64,000 nt of DNA, from positions 23,321 through 87,320 of the forward strand of contig DKIV01000033.1 in the NCBI GenBank assembly GCA_002454425.1, given 5' to 3'. A program made the position numbers and the translations under genes. This document shows, one piece after another, positions 17,178 to 26,845 of this stretch. The stretch is from Sphingobacteriaceae bacterium UBA6709 (GTDB lineage Bacteria; Bacteroidota; Bacteroidia; Sphingobacteriales; Sphingobacteriaceae). Numbering within the stretch: position 1 is the stretch's first letter; each line of letters begins with the position of its first letter. The notes under the pieces are model-generated. The model worked only from the letters and a program-made list of their open reading frames with translations. It ran no database searches and was not told where the DNA came from.

Positions 17178-20100
17178 ATGAAAAATAAAGCAAAAAAAGG
17201 CTTAAGGGATATGCTATGCCCTGAGCTGAGACCTTACATTCAAAATATCCGAGGGTGTATATACCTCTTTCTTCTCTTATTTTTAGCTTCTCCTGCCGAC
17301 GCCCGGCAGTCGCCTGTTATTTCTGGCATCGTGAAGTCCAGCACCGGAGAATCTCTGCCTGGCGCCAATGTTTCCATCAAAGGAACTAAAAGCATTACTC
17401 GCACCAACACAGCAGGTCTCTTTTACATTTCCTCAATCGCGCAAAAAGGTATCCTCTTCGTCTCATTCATAGGATTTCAGCCAATGGAAATTCCTTACAA
17501 CCTAGCAGATTCCTCCTTTTATGCAGTGACATTGAAACCCAATGCTACTGATCTGTCCGAAGTGGAGGTTTCCACGGGTTTTCAACGTATCCCCCGAGAG
17601 CGGGCCACAGGAAGCTTTGTTCAACTGGATAATGCATTAATTAATCGGCGTGTGTCCAGTAATATTTTGGACAGGCTTGACGGTATTGCCAGCGGCGTTT
17701 TATTTAATACCAATACTTCTGACTCCTACGAACGTTTCAATGTCCGCGGACGAAGTACGCTGCTAACGAATTCTCTTTCTGCAGGAGCTGCCGATCCCCT
17801 TATCGTACTGGATAACTTTCCCTATGATGGCGATATTAGCAACATCAATCCTAATGATATAGAATCTATATCTATTCTTAAAGATGCGGCCGCGGCATCG
17901 ATATGGGGAGCGCGCTCGGCTAATGGCGTGGTGGTCATTACCACCAAAAAAGGAAAAGCTGGCCAGCCCGTAAAATTAGAGTTCAATAGTAATTTGACTT
18001 TAGGAGAAAAGCCCGACATCTTCTACAGGCAGAGTTTTCTAGAAGCTTCGGCGTATATTGATGCGGAAAGGTTTCTCTATGAAAAAGGCTATTTTAACTC
18101 TGATATCTCCAACTCTTCCACCTATCCCGTAATTTCTCCCGCCGTGCAAATCCTAAGTAGTACAGCGCTTTCTGCCCAGGAGAAGGAAACTCGTTTAAAT
18201 GCCCTGCGCGCTCAAGACGTACGAAGGGACTATTCCAAATACTTTTACCAAGCGAGCGCCAATCAACAATACTCTTTGGCTTTGCGTGGAGGGGCGCCTC
18301 AAATTAATTATAGTCTGTCTGCCGGCTATGATCATAACCGGGCTGAACTCGTTAGAAATTCCAATGAGCGTCTGACTTTTACCTCATTAGTTAGCTACCA
18401 TCCCTTAGAGAAACTGGAAGTAAACGCAGGATTGCTTTTTGCCCAAACGGATAATCAGAATAATAACACCACCTATTACGGAACCGAGGCGGTTGGTGGA
18501 AAATACAACACGCTTTTCCCATACGCCAGTTTTGCCGACGAGCAAGGTAATCCACTGGAAATTACCAAAGGATATGGTGATGCCTATAAATCAATGATGC
18601 AGGCAAAAGGCTTTCAGGATTGGAGCTATCGCCCCTTACAAGAGCTGCAGCTTGCTGACAATACCAACAAACTAAGGGATATTACTCTGCGCGCAGGACT
18701 AAAGTACCACATTATTCAGGGCCTGAATCTTGAGGCGCTCTATCAACATCAACGCTACTCCGCTACCTCCCGCAAGTTGACAGACCAAGATTCCTATGAG
18801 GTACGGAATTATGTCAACCGCTTTAGTGCCATTAACAGCGCAGGTGTCATTGCCTATAATTTTCCAACCGGAGCCATACTTAATCAAGGGCTAAGAGAAT
18901 CCGCTTCCTATAACTTGCGCGCGCAAGTCAATTACAATTTCTCGATAGCTGCTAAACACCACTTTACCGGACTTGCGGGTATAGAAATGCGCGAGAATAA
19001 ATCTACAGGTTTCGAGCGTACCTATTACGGCTACAATGATGAGTTTGGGACCTCTGCTACCAACCTCGACTTTAAGTCGACCTTTACCGTGAACCCATCT
19101 GGTTCATCCATGCTTCCCTCGCCTCAAAGTCTGGTGCCAGGCACCTTAAACCGCTACATCTCTTACTTTACCAACCTTTCCTACACCTATGAAAATCGGT
19201 ATTTACTAACGGCAAGTGCACGGCAAGATGGGGCAAACATCTTTGGGGTGAAAACCAACGACAAGATTACTCCTTTGTGGTCGCTAGGGCTCGGATGGAA
19301 CATTAGTAATGAAGCATTCTATCATTTTTCTGCACTGCCGTATCTGAAGTTACGGGCAACTTATGGCTATAATGGAAATGTGTACAATGCCAGCGCTTTT
19401 CTTACGGCACGCTATTCAGGAAATAATCCATTAGGCCTGCCATATTCGCTGGTCACCAGACCTCCCAATCCAGAGCTAAGCTGGGAGAAGGTAAGAAATA
19501 TCAACATTGGGATAGACTTTGCCAGTAAATCAGACGTCTTCTCGGGCTCATTAGAGTTTTTCAGGAAAGATGGGACCGATCTAATTAGTGACATCCCACT
19601 AGCTCCTTCGCTGGGCTTTAGCAGCTTTCGAGGAAATGCAGCTAGTACCCGCACCTCTGGATTTGACCTGACGCTAAATACTCAGAATATCCGCGGAAAA
19701 TTTAATTGGAAGAGCTCTTTGCTACTAAGCTATGCGACCGATAAAGTAATCCGCTACGATCAAAGCTATACCAATGCCGTGTTAACTGCCTCTTATCTGA
19801 TTCCTGTAAAAGGAAACTCGTTATATGGCGTTTATAGTTACCGCTGGGCCGGACTGGATGGACAGAATGGCGACCCCATTGGCTATCTAGGCAATCAGCC
19901 CAGTAAGGATTGGAACCGAATTATCAACAACACGCCTTTAGATAGCTTACGCTATCACGGCTCCGCCAAACCACCTCTATACGGTTCTTTATTGAACTTT
20001 TTTTCTTATGGAAAGTGGTCGGCTTCGGTAAACATTCTCTTTAGAACGGGACATTATTTCCGGCGTGAAGCAACTCCCTTAAACTATACCGAAATTATTA

Positions 20101-20426
20101 GCATGCCCCATAAGGATTTTGCAAGTCGATGGCAGCAGGCTGGAGATGAAGCACATTCGCAAATCCCCTCGGCGGTATATCCGGCCAACAGCGCGCGTAG
20201 TAATTTCTACCGCTTTTCAGAGCAAACCGTGGAGCGAGCCGACCTTATTCGCTTGCAGGATCTGACCCTTAATTATCAGTGGAAGGCAAGAATTGGCTTT
20301 TACTTCTATGCCAACAACTTGGGGCTCATTTGGAAGGCCACCAACACGGACCTGGATCCCGATTTTCCGAATGCCTCTCACGTAAATCCACGCACATTCT
20401 CCTTTGGTATTAAAGCGACACTATAA
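17178..20426 (+). CDS. SusC/RagA-family TonB-linked outer membrane protein
   Basis: A 1082-residue SusC-like transporter. A long basic N-terminus precedes the hydrophobic signal segment near 27-42. A carboxypeptidase-like regulatory domain (SGIVKSSTGESLPGANVSI) spans about 47-120, then a TonB-dependent plug (to about 250) containing DAAAASIWGARSANGVVVITTK, then the beta-barrel to the C-terminal aromatic strand. SusC proteins import oligomers delivered by SusD across the outer membrane. It opens a three-gene operon with SusD and a TlpA-like protein. No glycan-degrading enzyme is nearby, so the substrate may be a peptide or other oligomer rather than a polysaccharide (inference). Confidence 0.93.
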   Translation: MKNKAKKGLRDMLCPELRPYIQNIRGCIYLFLLLFLASPADARQSPVISGIVKSSTGESLPGANVSIKGTKSITRTNTAGLFYISSIAQKGILFVSFIGFQPMEIPYNLADSSFYAVTLKPNATDLSEVEVSTGFQRIPRERATGSFVQLDNALINRRVSSNILDRLDGIASGVLFNTNTSDSYERFNVRGRSTLLTNSLSAGAADPLIVLDNFPYDGDISNINPNDIESISILKDAAAASIWGARSANGVVVITTKKGKAGQPVKLEFNSNLTLGEKPDIFYRQSFLEASAYIDAERFLYEKGYFNSDISNSSTYPVISPAVQILSSTALSAQEKETRLNALRAQDVRRDYSKYFYQASANQQYSLALRGGAPQINYSLSAGYDHNRAELVRNSNERLTFTSLVSYHPLEKLEVNAGLLFAQTDNQNNNTTYYGTEAVGGKYNTLFPYASFADEQGNPLEITKGYGDAYKSMMQAKGFQDWSYRPLQELQLADNTNKLRDITLRAGLKYHIIQGLNLEALYQHQRYSATSRKLTDQDSYEVRNYVNRFSAINSAGVIAYNFPTGAILNQGLRESASYNLRAQVNYNFSIAAKHHFTGLAGIEMRENKSTGFERTYYGYNDEFGTSATNLDFKSTFTVNPSGSSMLPSPQSLVPGTLNRYISYFTNLSYTYENRYLLTASARQDGANIFGVKTNDKITPLWSLGLGWNISNEAFYHFSALPYLKLRATYGYNGNVYNASAFLTARYSGNNPLGLPYSLVTRPPNPELSWEKVRNINIGIDFASKSDVFSGSLEFFRKDGTDLISDIPLAPSLGFSSFRGNAASTRTSGFDLTLNTQNIRGKFNWKSSLLLSYATDKVIRYDQSYTNAVLTASYLIPVKGNSLYGVYSYRWAGLDGQNGDPIGYLGNQPSKDWNRIINNTPLDSLRYHGSAKPPLYGSLLNFFSYGKWSASVNILFRTGHYFRREATPLNYTEIISMPHKDFASRWQQAGDEAHSQIPSAVYPANSARSNFYRFSEQTVERADLIRLQDLTLNYQWKARIGFYFYANNLGLIWKATNTDLDPDFPNASHVNPRTFSFGIKATL

Positions 20427-20437
20427 TTCCAGCAACT

Positions 20438-21811
20438 ATGAAAAAACAGATTTCCTTTCTTTTAGCAGCGCTCTGCTTACTGAGCTGTAATAAAATTGAC
20501 ACCTGGTTAGACGTCAAGCAAAACAAAAACGAACTGGTGCCAGTAAGCATTAGTGATTATCAGGCACTACTGGATAATCCCAGCATGTATCAGAATTTTT
20601 CCTCGTTAGGGCAGGTTGGTACAGATAATTTTTATGTTACTGATGCTGACTTCAACTCATCAACAGAGATCGAACGAAACACTTACCTCTGGCAAGACGA
20701 GATCTACAAAGGAGTGACCTCGGTTCTTGATTGGACCTATAGCTACCGCCGCATCAGTTATGCCAATATTGTTCTGGATGGTTTACAAAAGCTGAGTGTT
20801 AAGGATGCTGAACAACCGCAGAAAAACAATGTTTTAGGACAAGCTCTTTTTTATCGTGCGATTGCACTGTTTGATCTGCTTCAACTCTTTGCCCCGCAAT
20901 ACGATCCTGCGTCAGCCTCTGCTGATTTGGGCGTTCCTATTCTGATCTCTTCAGACATCAACACCAAAGCAAGCCGTGCCAGTGTGGCTGATTGTTACGC
21001 GCAAGTTATAGCGGACATCAAACAGGCGATCGAACTACTTCCACTACGGCAAGCTTATCTTAGCCGCCCTTGCGGCCTTGCAGCGAACGCCCTTCTAGCC
21101 AAAATATATCTTCAAATGGGGAACTACAGCCAGGCATTATCCTATTCCTCGATGGTCTTAGAGCAAAAGAATGATCTTTATGATTTTAAAACCATTACCA
21201 GCGTTAACTCCCGTCAATTTCCTGTTATTACTGCCGAGCCTAAAGAAGTGATCTTCTATGCAGAGGCAAGCGATTACGCGATGATCACTACCGCCTTTAT
21301 GGGAAGAGTAGATTCCTTGCTATTTAAAAGTTACGCTAGTGGCGATCTGCGCAAAGACCTGCTATACAGAACCTATACGGATGGACGGCGCATGTTTAAA
21401 GGCACTTATACCGGTACCTTCTCACTTTTTGGCGGCATTGGCGTAAATGAAGTGATGCTAATCAAGGCAGAAGCAGCTATACGCACAGGAGATGTATCCA
21501 AAGGAATTTCCACCATCAATCAGTTGCTAAAGTATCGCTTTTCTTCCGGCTCATTCGTGCCTTACAACACCGAAGACGAGCAAGCAGCCATGCGTATTCT
21601 GATCGCTGAACGAAGAAAAGAGCTACCCTTTACCGGCCAGTTGCGCTGGATGGATATTCGCAGGTTGAATAAAGAAACCGGGTACGCCATTACGCAATAC
21701 AGGCTCGTTAACGGACAAGACTATCAGATTCCGCCTAATGATCCACGATACGTGTTTCCCATCCCACCAGATGAATTGCTGTATAACAACCTACCACAAA
21801 CTGAGCGATGA
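20438..21811 (+). CDS. SusD/RagB-family outer membrane lipoprotein
   Basis: A 457-residue lipoprotein with signal peptide and lipobox LLSC at about residues 14-17. The N-terminal SusD_RagB pattern includes ISDYQALLDN, and TPR-like helices contain ALFYRAIALFDLLQLFAPQYD. The end carries the typical ELPFTGQLRWMDIRRLN and a proline-rich PPNDPRYVFPIP region. SusD caps the SusC barrel and binds ligand at the cell surface. It lies 11 bases after susC and overlaps the next gene by four bases, so the three genes are translated together. Confidence 0.92.
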   Translation: MKKQISFLLAALCLLSCNKIDTWLDVKQNKNELVPVSISDYQALLDNPSMYQNFSSLGQVGTDNFYVTDADFNSSTEIERNTYLWQDEIYKGVTSVLDWTYSYRRISYANIVLDGLQKLSVKDAEQPQKNNVLGQALFYRAIALFDLLQLFAPQYDPASASADLGVPILISSDINTKASRASVADCYAQVIADIKQAIELLPLRQAYLSRPCGLAANALLAKIYLQMGNYSQALSYSSMVLEQKNDLYDFKTITSVNSRQFPVITAEPKEVIFYAEASDYAMITTAFMGRVDSLLFKSYASGDLRKDLLYRTYTDGRRMFKGTYTGTFSLFGGIGVNEVMLIKAEAAIRTGDVSKGISTINQLLKYRFSSGSFVPYNTEDEQAAMRILIAERRKELPFTGQLRWMDIRRLNKETGYAITQYRLVNGQDYQIPPNDPRYVFPIPPDELLYNNLPQTER

Positions 21812-23262
21812 AAAAAACGATGAAATTTTTAATAATGGCATTACTGATGACTCCATTATCCCTGATCGGACAAAAAGTGCCTTCAAAGGAGGCGATCCTA
21901 AACATCTTTTTTGACGAGCCGCTTACAGAGGATACCTTACGCTTTGTTGTAAAACAAAATCCAGTATCAGAATTAAATGAGCTGGGAGGCATTTATTCCT
22001 CTGGGCAGACGCTTCCTCTAGGAGCGGCACATATTCGAATGAGGATCCCTAGCCCGAGTGGACTGAGCTACTTTAGCCTAAGTAAGGAACGGTCGATGAC
22101 TAAATTTCAGCCTTACATCAACTTACTCGACGATTACCTGATAGAACCGGGAGATTCTATTTTCCTCACCCTAAGAAGAGATACTTCTTATCATCCCCAG
22201 CGGCATATGCGAACGACTATCTCCGGGCAGCGGATACCAGAGATACTAGCAGACGGAACGAAGTACACGCGGGCTTACTATTTAGATTTTTCAGGAAGAG
22301 GAAGCCTTAAATTTAGAATACGCTTTGAACTGGACCGGATATTTTTAAATCATTTTGACTATCATGTTCTGGCTAGCAAAGCAAGGGTACTATTGGACAA
22401 TAACCGCCTGGCATTAGGAAGCAGAGCATATGAACTTTTGCTGGCGGATTATATGGTAAAAGTCTTTGGGCGCTACAAGCGGCTAAAAATGCAGGCCATG
22501 TGGCAAGATGCTGCAGCGCTAAGCAAGCTACTATCTCCAGAGACAAAAAATCAATCGAAGAGCTACGCAGGATGGGAACTAGAGCGCTTCTTTACCATGC
22601 AGGATTCGGCAGTCCAATCTCCAGAAGAGAAGCTCTCCAAGATTGCAAAAGCCTATCCTGCCGGACTCATGCGCGATCGAATGCTCCTGATTTTGCTTGT
22701 TAACAACAAACATCATTTTAATAAACCTTTGGAAGAACAAACTATCAAACAAATCTCCAACAACGCATACCGCGATCAACTTACCCGGGCTTTTAAAAAT
22801 ACGAGCCGAGGGGTTAAAGCGTATAACTTTTCCTTGCCTGACACCGCGGGCAGGATTGTAAACTTAAGTGACTTTAGAGGCAAGGTGGTCTTTATGGATT
22901 TCTATTTCAATGGTTGCGGCGGATGTGCTCAGTATTATTCGAGGGTTGTCTCACATGTTAAGAAACATTTCTCTGGCGACAAAAGTGTTGCCTTTGTTTC
23001 CGTTTCCATTGATAAAACCCGGGAGAGCTGGTTAGCTGGACTTCGAAGCGGATTATACACTTCGCGGGATGCTGTTAATTTATACACCGCAGGCATGGGC
23101 AGTAATCATCCCATTATTGATCACTATCTGATAAGCGGTTATCCCACACCAATCCTGATTGATGCTGGAGGATTAATCTACTCCGATAGTAACTATCAGC
23201 TTCGCATGGAGGGACCCTCCGGATTAATTCAGGCGATCAAAGAGGCCAAAGCGCTCTATTAA
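21808..23262 (+). CDS. TlpA-like thioredoxin-fold protein
   Basis: A 484-residue exported protein. A signal peptide (about 1-22) leads into roughly 320 residues without clear assignment, as in many Bacteroidetes TlpA-like proteins. A C-terminal redoxin domain begins near 340 with YNFSLPDTAGRIVNLSDFRGK and holds the CGGC active site at about 370-373 (FNGCGGCAQYY). It probably works as a thiol-disulfide oxidoreductase in the periplasm or at the outer membrane. The start overlaps susD by four bases. Together with the two-cysteine DUF6520 protein encoded opposite, a disulfide-handling role is conceivable but unproven. Confidence 0.85.
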   Translation: MKKTMKFLIMALLMTPLSLIGQKVPSKEAILNIFFDEPLTEDTLRFVVKQNPVSELNELGGIYSSGQTLPLGAAHIRMRIPSPSGLSYFSLSKERSMTKFQPYINLLDDYLIEPGDSIFLTLRRDTSYHPQRHMRTTISGQRIPEILADGTKYTRAYYLDFSGRGSLKFRIRFELDRIFLNHFDYHVLASKARVLLDNNRLALGSRAYELLLADYMVKVFGRYKRLKMQAMWQDAAALSKLLSPETKNQSKSYAGWELERFFTMQDSAVQSPEEKLSKIAKAYPAGLMRDRMLLILLVNNKHHFNKPLEEQTIKQISNNAYRDQLTRAFKNTSRGVKAYNFSLPDTAGRIVNLSDFRGKVVFMDFYFNGCGGCAQYYSRVVSHVKKHFSGDKSVAFVSVSIDKTRESWLAGLRSGLYTSRDAVNLYTAGMGSNHPIIDHYLISGYPTPILIDAGGLIYSDSNYQLRMEGPSGLIQAIKEAKALY

Positions 23263-23303
23263 ATCGAGAGCATACAAGGGTAGATAATACGAACTATTAT
23301 AGT

Positions 23304-23345
23304 AAATAAAATCAGCCCCCGGCAAGCAGGGGCTGATTTTATTTA
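23304..23345. terminator. Bidirectional intrinsic terminator between convergent operons
   Basis: AAATAAAATCAGCCCC and GGGGCTGATTTTATTT form a perfect 16-bp stem with A and T runs on both flanks. It serves the SusC-SusD-TlpA operon on the plus strand and the DUF6520 gene on the minus strand, whose stop codon overlaps its edge. Confidence 0.9.
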
Positions 23346-23663
23346 ATCGAGATTAACGTATGTTCCCATGGTCGGGCTCGAGCTATTTTTATCTAGCTTA
23401 AATACCCCGTTATCGGACACAGGAGCACTATCTGACTGAATCGTACAAATCGTAGAAGCGACATTACACCGATATGAACCGACGGTCGAAGCCGTCTGCT
23501 CCACAATATAGTGTCCCGAAGTTTCAGAAAGGTAACGGTACGATTGGCTTGCTTGCCCTCCCTTACCATTCATTGCCATAGCCCCACCAATTCCAAGAAT
23601 AGCGGTTAAAGCCATTAGTACAATTCGGAATCTTTGTAAGAATCCTCTTTTTTCAGTAGTCAT
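23343..23663 (-). CDS. DUF6520-family small exported protein
   Basis: About 106 residues from the ATG at 23663 (MTTEKRGFL); a further in-frame start at 23690 is less likely. After a basic N-terminus comes a hydrophobic segment, VLMALTAILGIGGAMA, then a Ser/Thr/Gly-rich mature part with two cysteines (YRCNVASTICT). This is the DUF6520 layout; the function is unknown. It is the last gene of the minus-strand set AraC, kinase, MauE, DUF6520. The Ser/Thr content, a GG step (NGKGGQ) and the nearby LanKC-like kinase raise the idea that it is a modified peptide; this is only a hypothesis. Confidence 0.7.
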   Translation of the reverse strand: MTTEKRGFLQRFRIVLMALTAILGIGGAMAMNGKGGQASQSYRYLSETSGHYIVEQTASTVGSYRCNVASTICTIQSDSAPVSDNGVFKLDKNSSSPTMGTYVNLD

Positions 23664-23714
23664 AACTTTAAAAATTAGGTTAAAAAACAAATGCTTACTC
23701 TTTTCTACAGGTTT

Positions 23715-24197
23715 TCAGCGTTTTCCTGATCCGTGCACAGGGATTTCTTTATCGCTCATTGCATCTTGCATCGATTCTTTTGTCTGATTATTTCTATACA
23801 GCCATAGCCCGATCATTCCTGCCAGGGTAAAAGCAAGGTTGAAAAGTAAGTGCTGCCTCCAGGAAAGATGCTCGAACGCCGTAGCGCAGCCACAGGGGAC
23901 CCGGGGAAATACCCCTAGTAAAATCAGCGCGATATAAAACGTAAAGACTAACATCAATGCCGAAAATGCCAGTAGTCCTATCAGGGCAGTACGTTTTAGC
24001 ATCAGCGCCGCAGCGATAAGTAGTTCTACCATCGGTATTCCGTAGGTTAAATATGGCGTAAAGACCTTGGGAAATACCTGATTGGCGATCTGTGATTCAA
24101 AGATCGATATCGCCAGCATTTTGCTCAGCGCGGAATACAGAAACAATAAAGCGCAGCTAAAAACGATTAATTCAAAAATGATTGCTCTGATTTTCAT
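23715..24197 (-). CDS. MauE/DoxX-like membrane protein
   Basis: A 160-residue protein with four hydrophobic segments and the MauE/DoxX pattern: LYSALSKML in the first helix, YGIPMVELLIAAALML in the second, and a periplasmic pair of cysteines, PCGCATAFEHLSW. MauE proteins support disulfide formation in methylamine dehydrogenase maturation, and relatives are linked to redox maturation of exported proteins. The start overlaps the kinase gene by 26 bases. Together with the TlpA-like protein opposite, this suggests thiol chemistry in the cell envelope. Confidence 0.8.
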   Translation of the reverse strand: MKIRAIIFELIVFSCALLFLYSALSKMLAISIFESQIANQVFPKVFTPYLTYGIPMVELLIAAALMLKRTALIGLLAFSALMLVFTFYIALILLGVFPRVPCGCATAFEHLSWRQHLLFNLAFTLAGMIGLWLYRNNQTKESMQDAMSDKEIPVHGSGKR

Positions 24198-25488
24198 ATT
24201 CTACTTCATTTAGCTTAAGATCGATAGTAAACTTTATGGTCGCTAGCGAAGGCCGCTTAACAGGGTTATGCTCCATGCACCCTTGCATGAGCATTTTTAG
24301 ATCGGCATCGATAGGTTGATCTTTTAAATGCTTTTGCACGCTACCTGTAATGGTTTGTGGATTTTTTCCGGTGAGCATAAAGTATAATACGGCACCCAAT
24401 GAGTAAAGGTCTTCCGGAAAATCGGGCAAGCGGTAAGCTAGCTGTTCGGGAGCAAGATATCCGGGCGTTCCCAATACAAAAGGCGGCCAGGGTCGGCGTT
24501 TATGTAAATTGAAGGCAAGCTCGAAATCCAGCAGCTGCAACCGGCCATTGTCCGATACGTGAAAGTTCGAAATGGTGATATCTCGATGTACAATTCCCAG
24601 AGCATGTATCTTGCCTGTAATATCGATGGCGTGCTGATACCAGCATAAGAGCTGTTTTTGATCTTGTTTGCTTAGAGCATTCCATGGGCGGCCCTTTAAA
24701 ATTTCCAATACCCGATCGCCCAGTGACTTCCCCTCAAGGAACTCGAAAACCAGATAAGCAGAGTCATGCAGTTCGAAGTAGTCGATGACCGCTGGGCTAA
24801 TCTCCAGTGGTGCTAGTTCCCCGGCCAGCTCTTTTTGCCAGCAGAGTCGGTCCCGCATATCTCTACCGAAATGATCATCTAGGGCAAAAGGGCGGGAATG
24901 CTTAATCAGGCAAAGCTGGAAAGCTAGTTTTCGTATGCTAACGGCCTTGAAGATTTTCCCTTTGATGGTATCACTTATCAACTCGATAGGTATATAACGG
25001 TAGTGTATTATGCGGGGCAGGGTGTCTTTTATTTTCCGGGCGCTGAACTTCCTGGTAAAAGTCGAACCTAAGGGCAAATACAAGACCGAATCTACCCGGA
25101 AATGATTCCTCACTAATGGTCCTTTTAGTTGTTGTGACAAGCTCAATTCACACAGTTTTTTAATCGTTTCAGCGGCAAGTTGGTAGCTTTCAGGATAGAT
25201 GAGTAATATCCTGCCCACATGCTCCGCGCCAAAGGCTCCTGCGTTTTGCTGATATTGAAGAAGCTGATCTTTTATCAATTTGAAGGATATACGGTTTTGT
25301 TTTAAGAAGGGAATGAACGAGCGCAAGAACGCTGGTGTCTCTAGTGAACACAGGGAGATGATGAGCTCCTTGCCTAGTTCCCCAGGATCACCGGCGATGA
25401 GATAATGCTGCTGCTCTTGGAAGGCGACATCCAGTTTTCTTAAAAGCTGGCTATAGTCGGCAAAGTGAATTTCAAAATCGCTTTTCAT
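24172..25488 (-). CDS. Protein kinase with LanKC-like N-terminal region
   Basis: A 438-residue protein. The C-terminal part is a eukaryotic-type kinase: FEFLEG hinge region, HRD at about 299-301 (VHRDITISNFH), DFE in place of DFG near 317, then GTPGYLAPEQL and the F-x-x-DLYSLGAVLYFMLTG helix. The first 200 residues resemble the N-terminal lyase-like region of class III lanthionine synthetases (LanKC), with FGRDMRDRLCWQKELAGELAPL, but the C-terminal cyclase domain is absent. It is either a signalling Ser/Thr kinase or a truncated RiPP-type enzyme. It sits downstream of an AraC regulator and overlaps the MauE-like gene. The DFE change may alter metal binding. Confidence 0.75.
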   Translation of the reverse strand: MKSDFEIHFADYSQLLRKLDVAFQEQQHYLIAGDPGELGKELIISLCSLETPAFLRSFIPFLKQNRISFKLIKDQLLQYQQNAGAFGAEHVGRILLIYPESYQLAAETIKKLCELSLSQQLKGPLVRNHFRVDSVLYLPLGSTFTRKFSARKIKDTLPRIIHYRYIPIELISDTIKGKIFKAVSIRKLAFQLCLIKHSRPFALDDHFGRDMRDRLCWQKELAGELAPLEISPAVIDYFELHDSAYLVFEFLEGKSLGDRVLEILKGRPWNALSKQDQKQLLCWYQHAIDITGKIHALGIVHRDITISNFHVSDNGRLQLLDFELAFNLHKRRPWPPFVLGTPGYLAPEQLAYRLPDFPEDLYSLGAVLYFMLTGKNPQTITGSVQKHLKDQPIDADLKMLMQGCMEHNPVKRPSLATIKFTIDLKLNEVEYENQSNHF

Positions 25489-25566
25489 AATACCCTTAAT
25501 GACCTTTGAAGTAAAGATCAGTAAGGGTATTATTCATTCCGGGTCAATTTAATTTTAGAAATAAGG

Positions 25567-26553
25567 TCATTGACCTTTTTGGATAGCTTTCCAGCGTATG
25601 TCTCTGGGACTTAAGCCCCGACGACGCTTTATCATTCGGGAAAAATGATTGGCGCTGCTAAAACCACATTTACTGCTGATCCTGGAAATAGGCAACGAGG
25701 TATGTTCCAGGTATTCGATAGCTTTCTGTATTCTGATATCCATAAGAAAATCATGGATATTTCTGCCGGTAAACTTCTGAAAAATGCGCATCAGCGTACG
25801 TCGGGATCGATTAAATTGCAGGGCCAGATCACCAATATGCCCCATTTGCGGATCGGAAAAATTTGCTAAAAGGAATTTCTGAACCTCCTGCACCGTCTTG
25901 CGATCACTTTGTGGACTAGCCATTCGTCGAACAAGCATATTTTGATACTCAAGCAGCATGCGCATACATATTCCAGTCACATTCTTTTCCAGGGCTACTG
26001 GCTTATTTTTTTGAATCCTGAATAGTTTTTCGAATTCCAGCTTCATCTGCGCGCTAATCATACGCCTGCCCAGGTGTACGCTTTGTAAGCCTTCCTGTGG
26101 GGAAGATTTAAACAAATCGGTAAACTGCGTAAACGTGCCCAGATGCTTGTTTAGCCATTCGGCGCGTATCCCGATGTAAAAAATAGAAGTAAGTCCTTTT
26201 TCCAGCCGGCAAGTGTAGCGCTGAGGGGAGGAATAGGTCAGGTGGCATAAGCCTGCTGAAAGATCCGGAAGATCACCCGAAAACACTAATGCGCCGCGCT
26301 GTATGTAAAGAAGGAATATGGCAGGCTCTTCAACCTTTAGCTTAACGGCGCAAGACTTACGCATATCCGTCTGTATCAGTTCAATAAAAAACAAGTAATG
26401 GCTAAACTGCTGACTGTAATAGATTCCATTACTAAACTCATAACCCATCTTCGCGCCAAATCTTAATTGTAGGGGAAAATGTAACAGCTTCTCCGGCATC
26501 AGATCTCTTGGGGTTTGCTTCTTTAAAAAGATTATCTCAATCACTTTTTTCAT
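25567..26553 (-). CDS. AraC-family transcriptional regulator
   Basis: A 328-residue regulator whose last 100 residues form the AraC double HTH: IGDLALQFNRSRRTLMRIFQKFTGR and ISRISSKCGFSSANHFSRMIKRRRGLSP (shown by their key segments). The N-terminal 200 residues are an unassigned sensor domain. It lies 78 bases upstream of the kinase gene on the same strand and probably controls the kinase-MauE-DUF6520 set, perhaps also SusC-SusD-TlpA. The intergenic region to the next plus-strand gene (26554-26845) should hold divergent promoters. Confidence 0.9.
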   Translation of the reverse strand: MKKVIEIIFLKKQTPRDLMPEKLLHFPLQLRFGAKMGYEFSNGIYYSQQFSHYLFFIELIQTDMRKSCAVKLKVEEPAIFLLYIQRGALVFSGDLPDLSAGLCHLTYSSPQRYTCRLEKGLTSIFYIGIRAEWLNKHLGTFTQFTDLFKSSPQEGLQSVHLGRRMISAQMKLEFEKLFRIQKNKPVALEKNVTGICMRMLLEYQNMLVRRMASPQSDRKTVQEVQKFLLANFSDPQMGHIGDLALQFNRSRRTLMRIFQKFTGRNIHDFLMDIRIQKAIEYLEHTSLPISRISSKCGFSSANHFSRMIKRRRGLSPRDIRWKAIQKGQ

Positions 26554-26845
26554 ATTGCATCCTTTAAAGTTTCATTCACTGTTCCTCAGACGTTTCAGGC
26601 AAAGGTGCATTATTAAAAAAACTTACCAGAATGATACATTTTTGCGGTTTAAATATCATGTTCAGCTTTTTCAGACGTTGAATTCTCTTAAAATGCAGGC
26701 AGAATGTTGAAATGCCTCTAGAAATTTTTAATAAGAAGATCATTTTTATTATATTGCCATTACATTTCCGCAAAATTCTCTTTACTGTAGGCCGTTGGGG
26801 TACGGCTTTCCTTTGACTTTTAATCTTATCACAAAAGGGAGTAAC

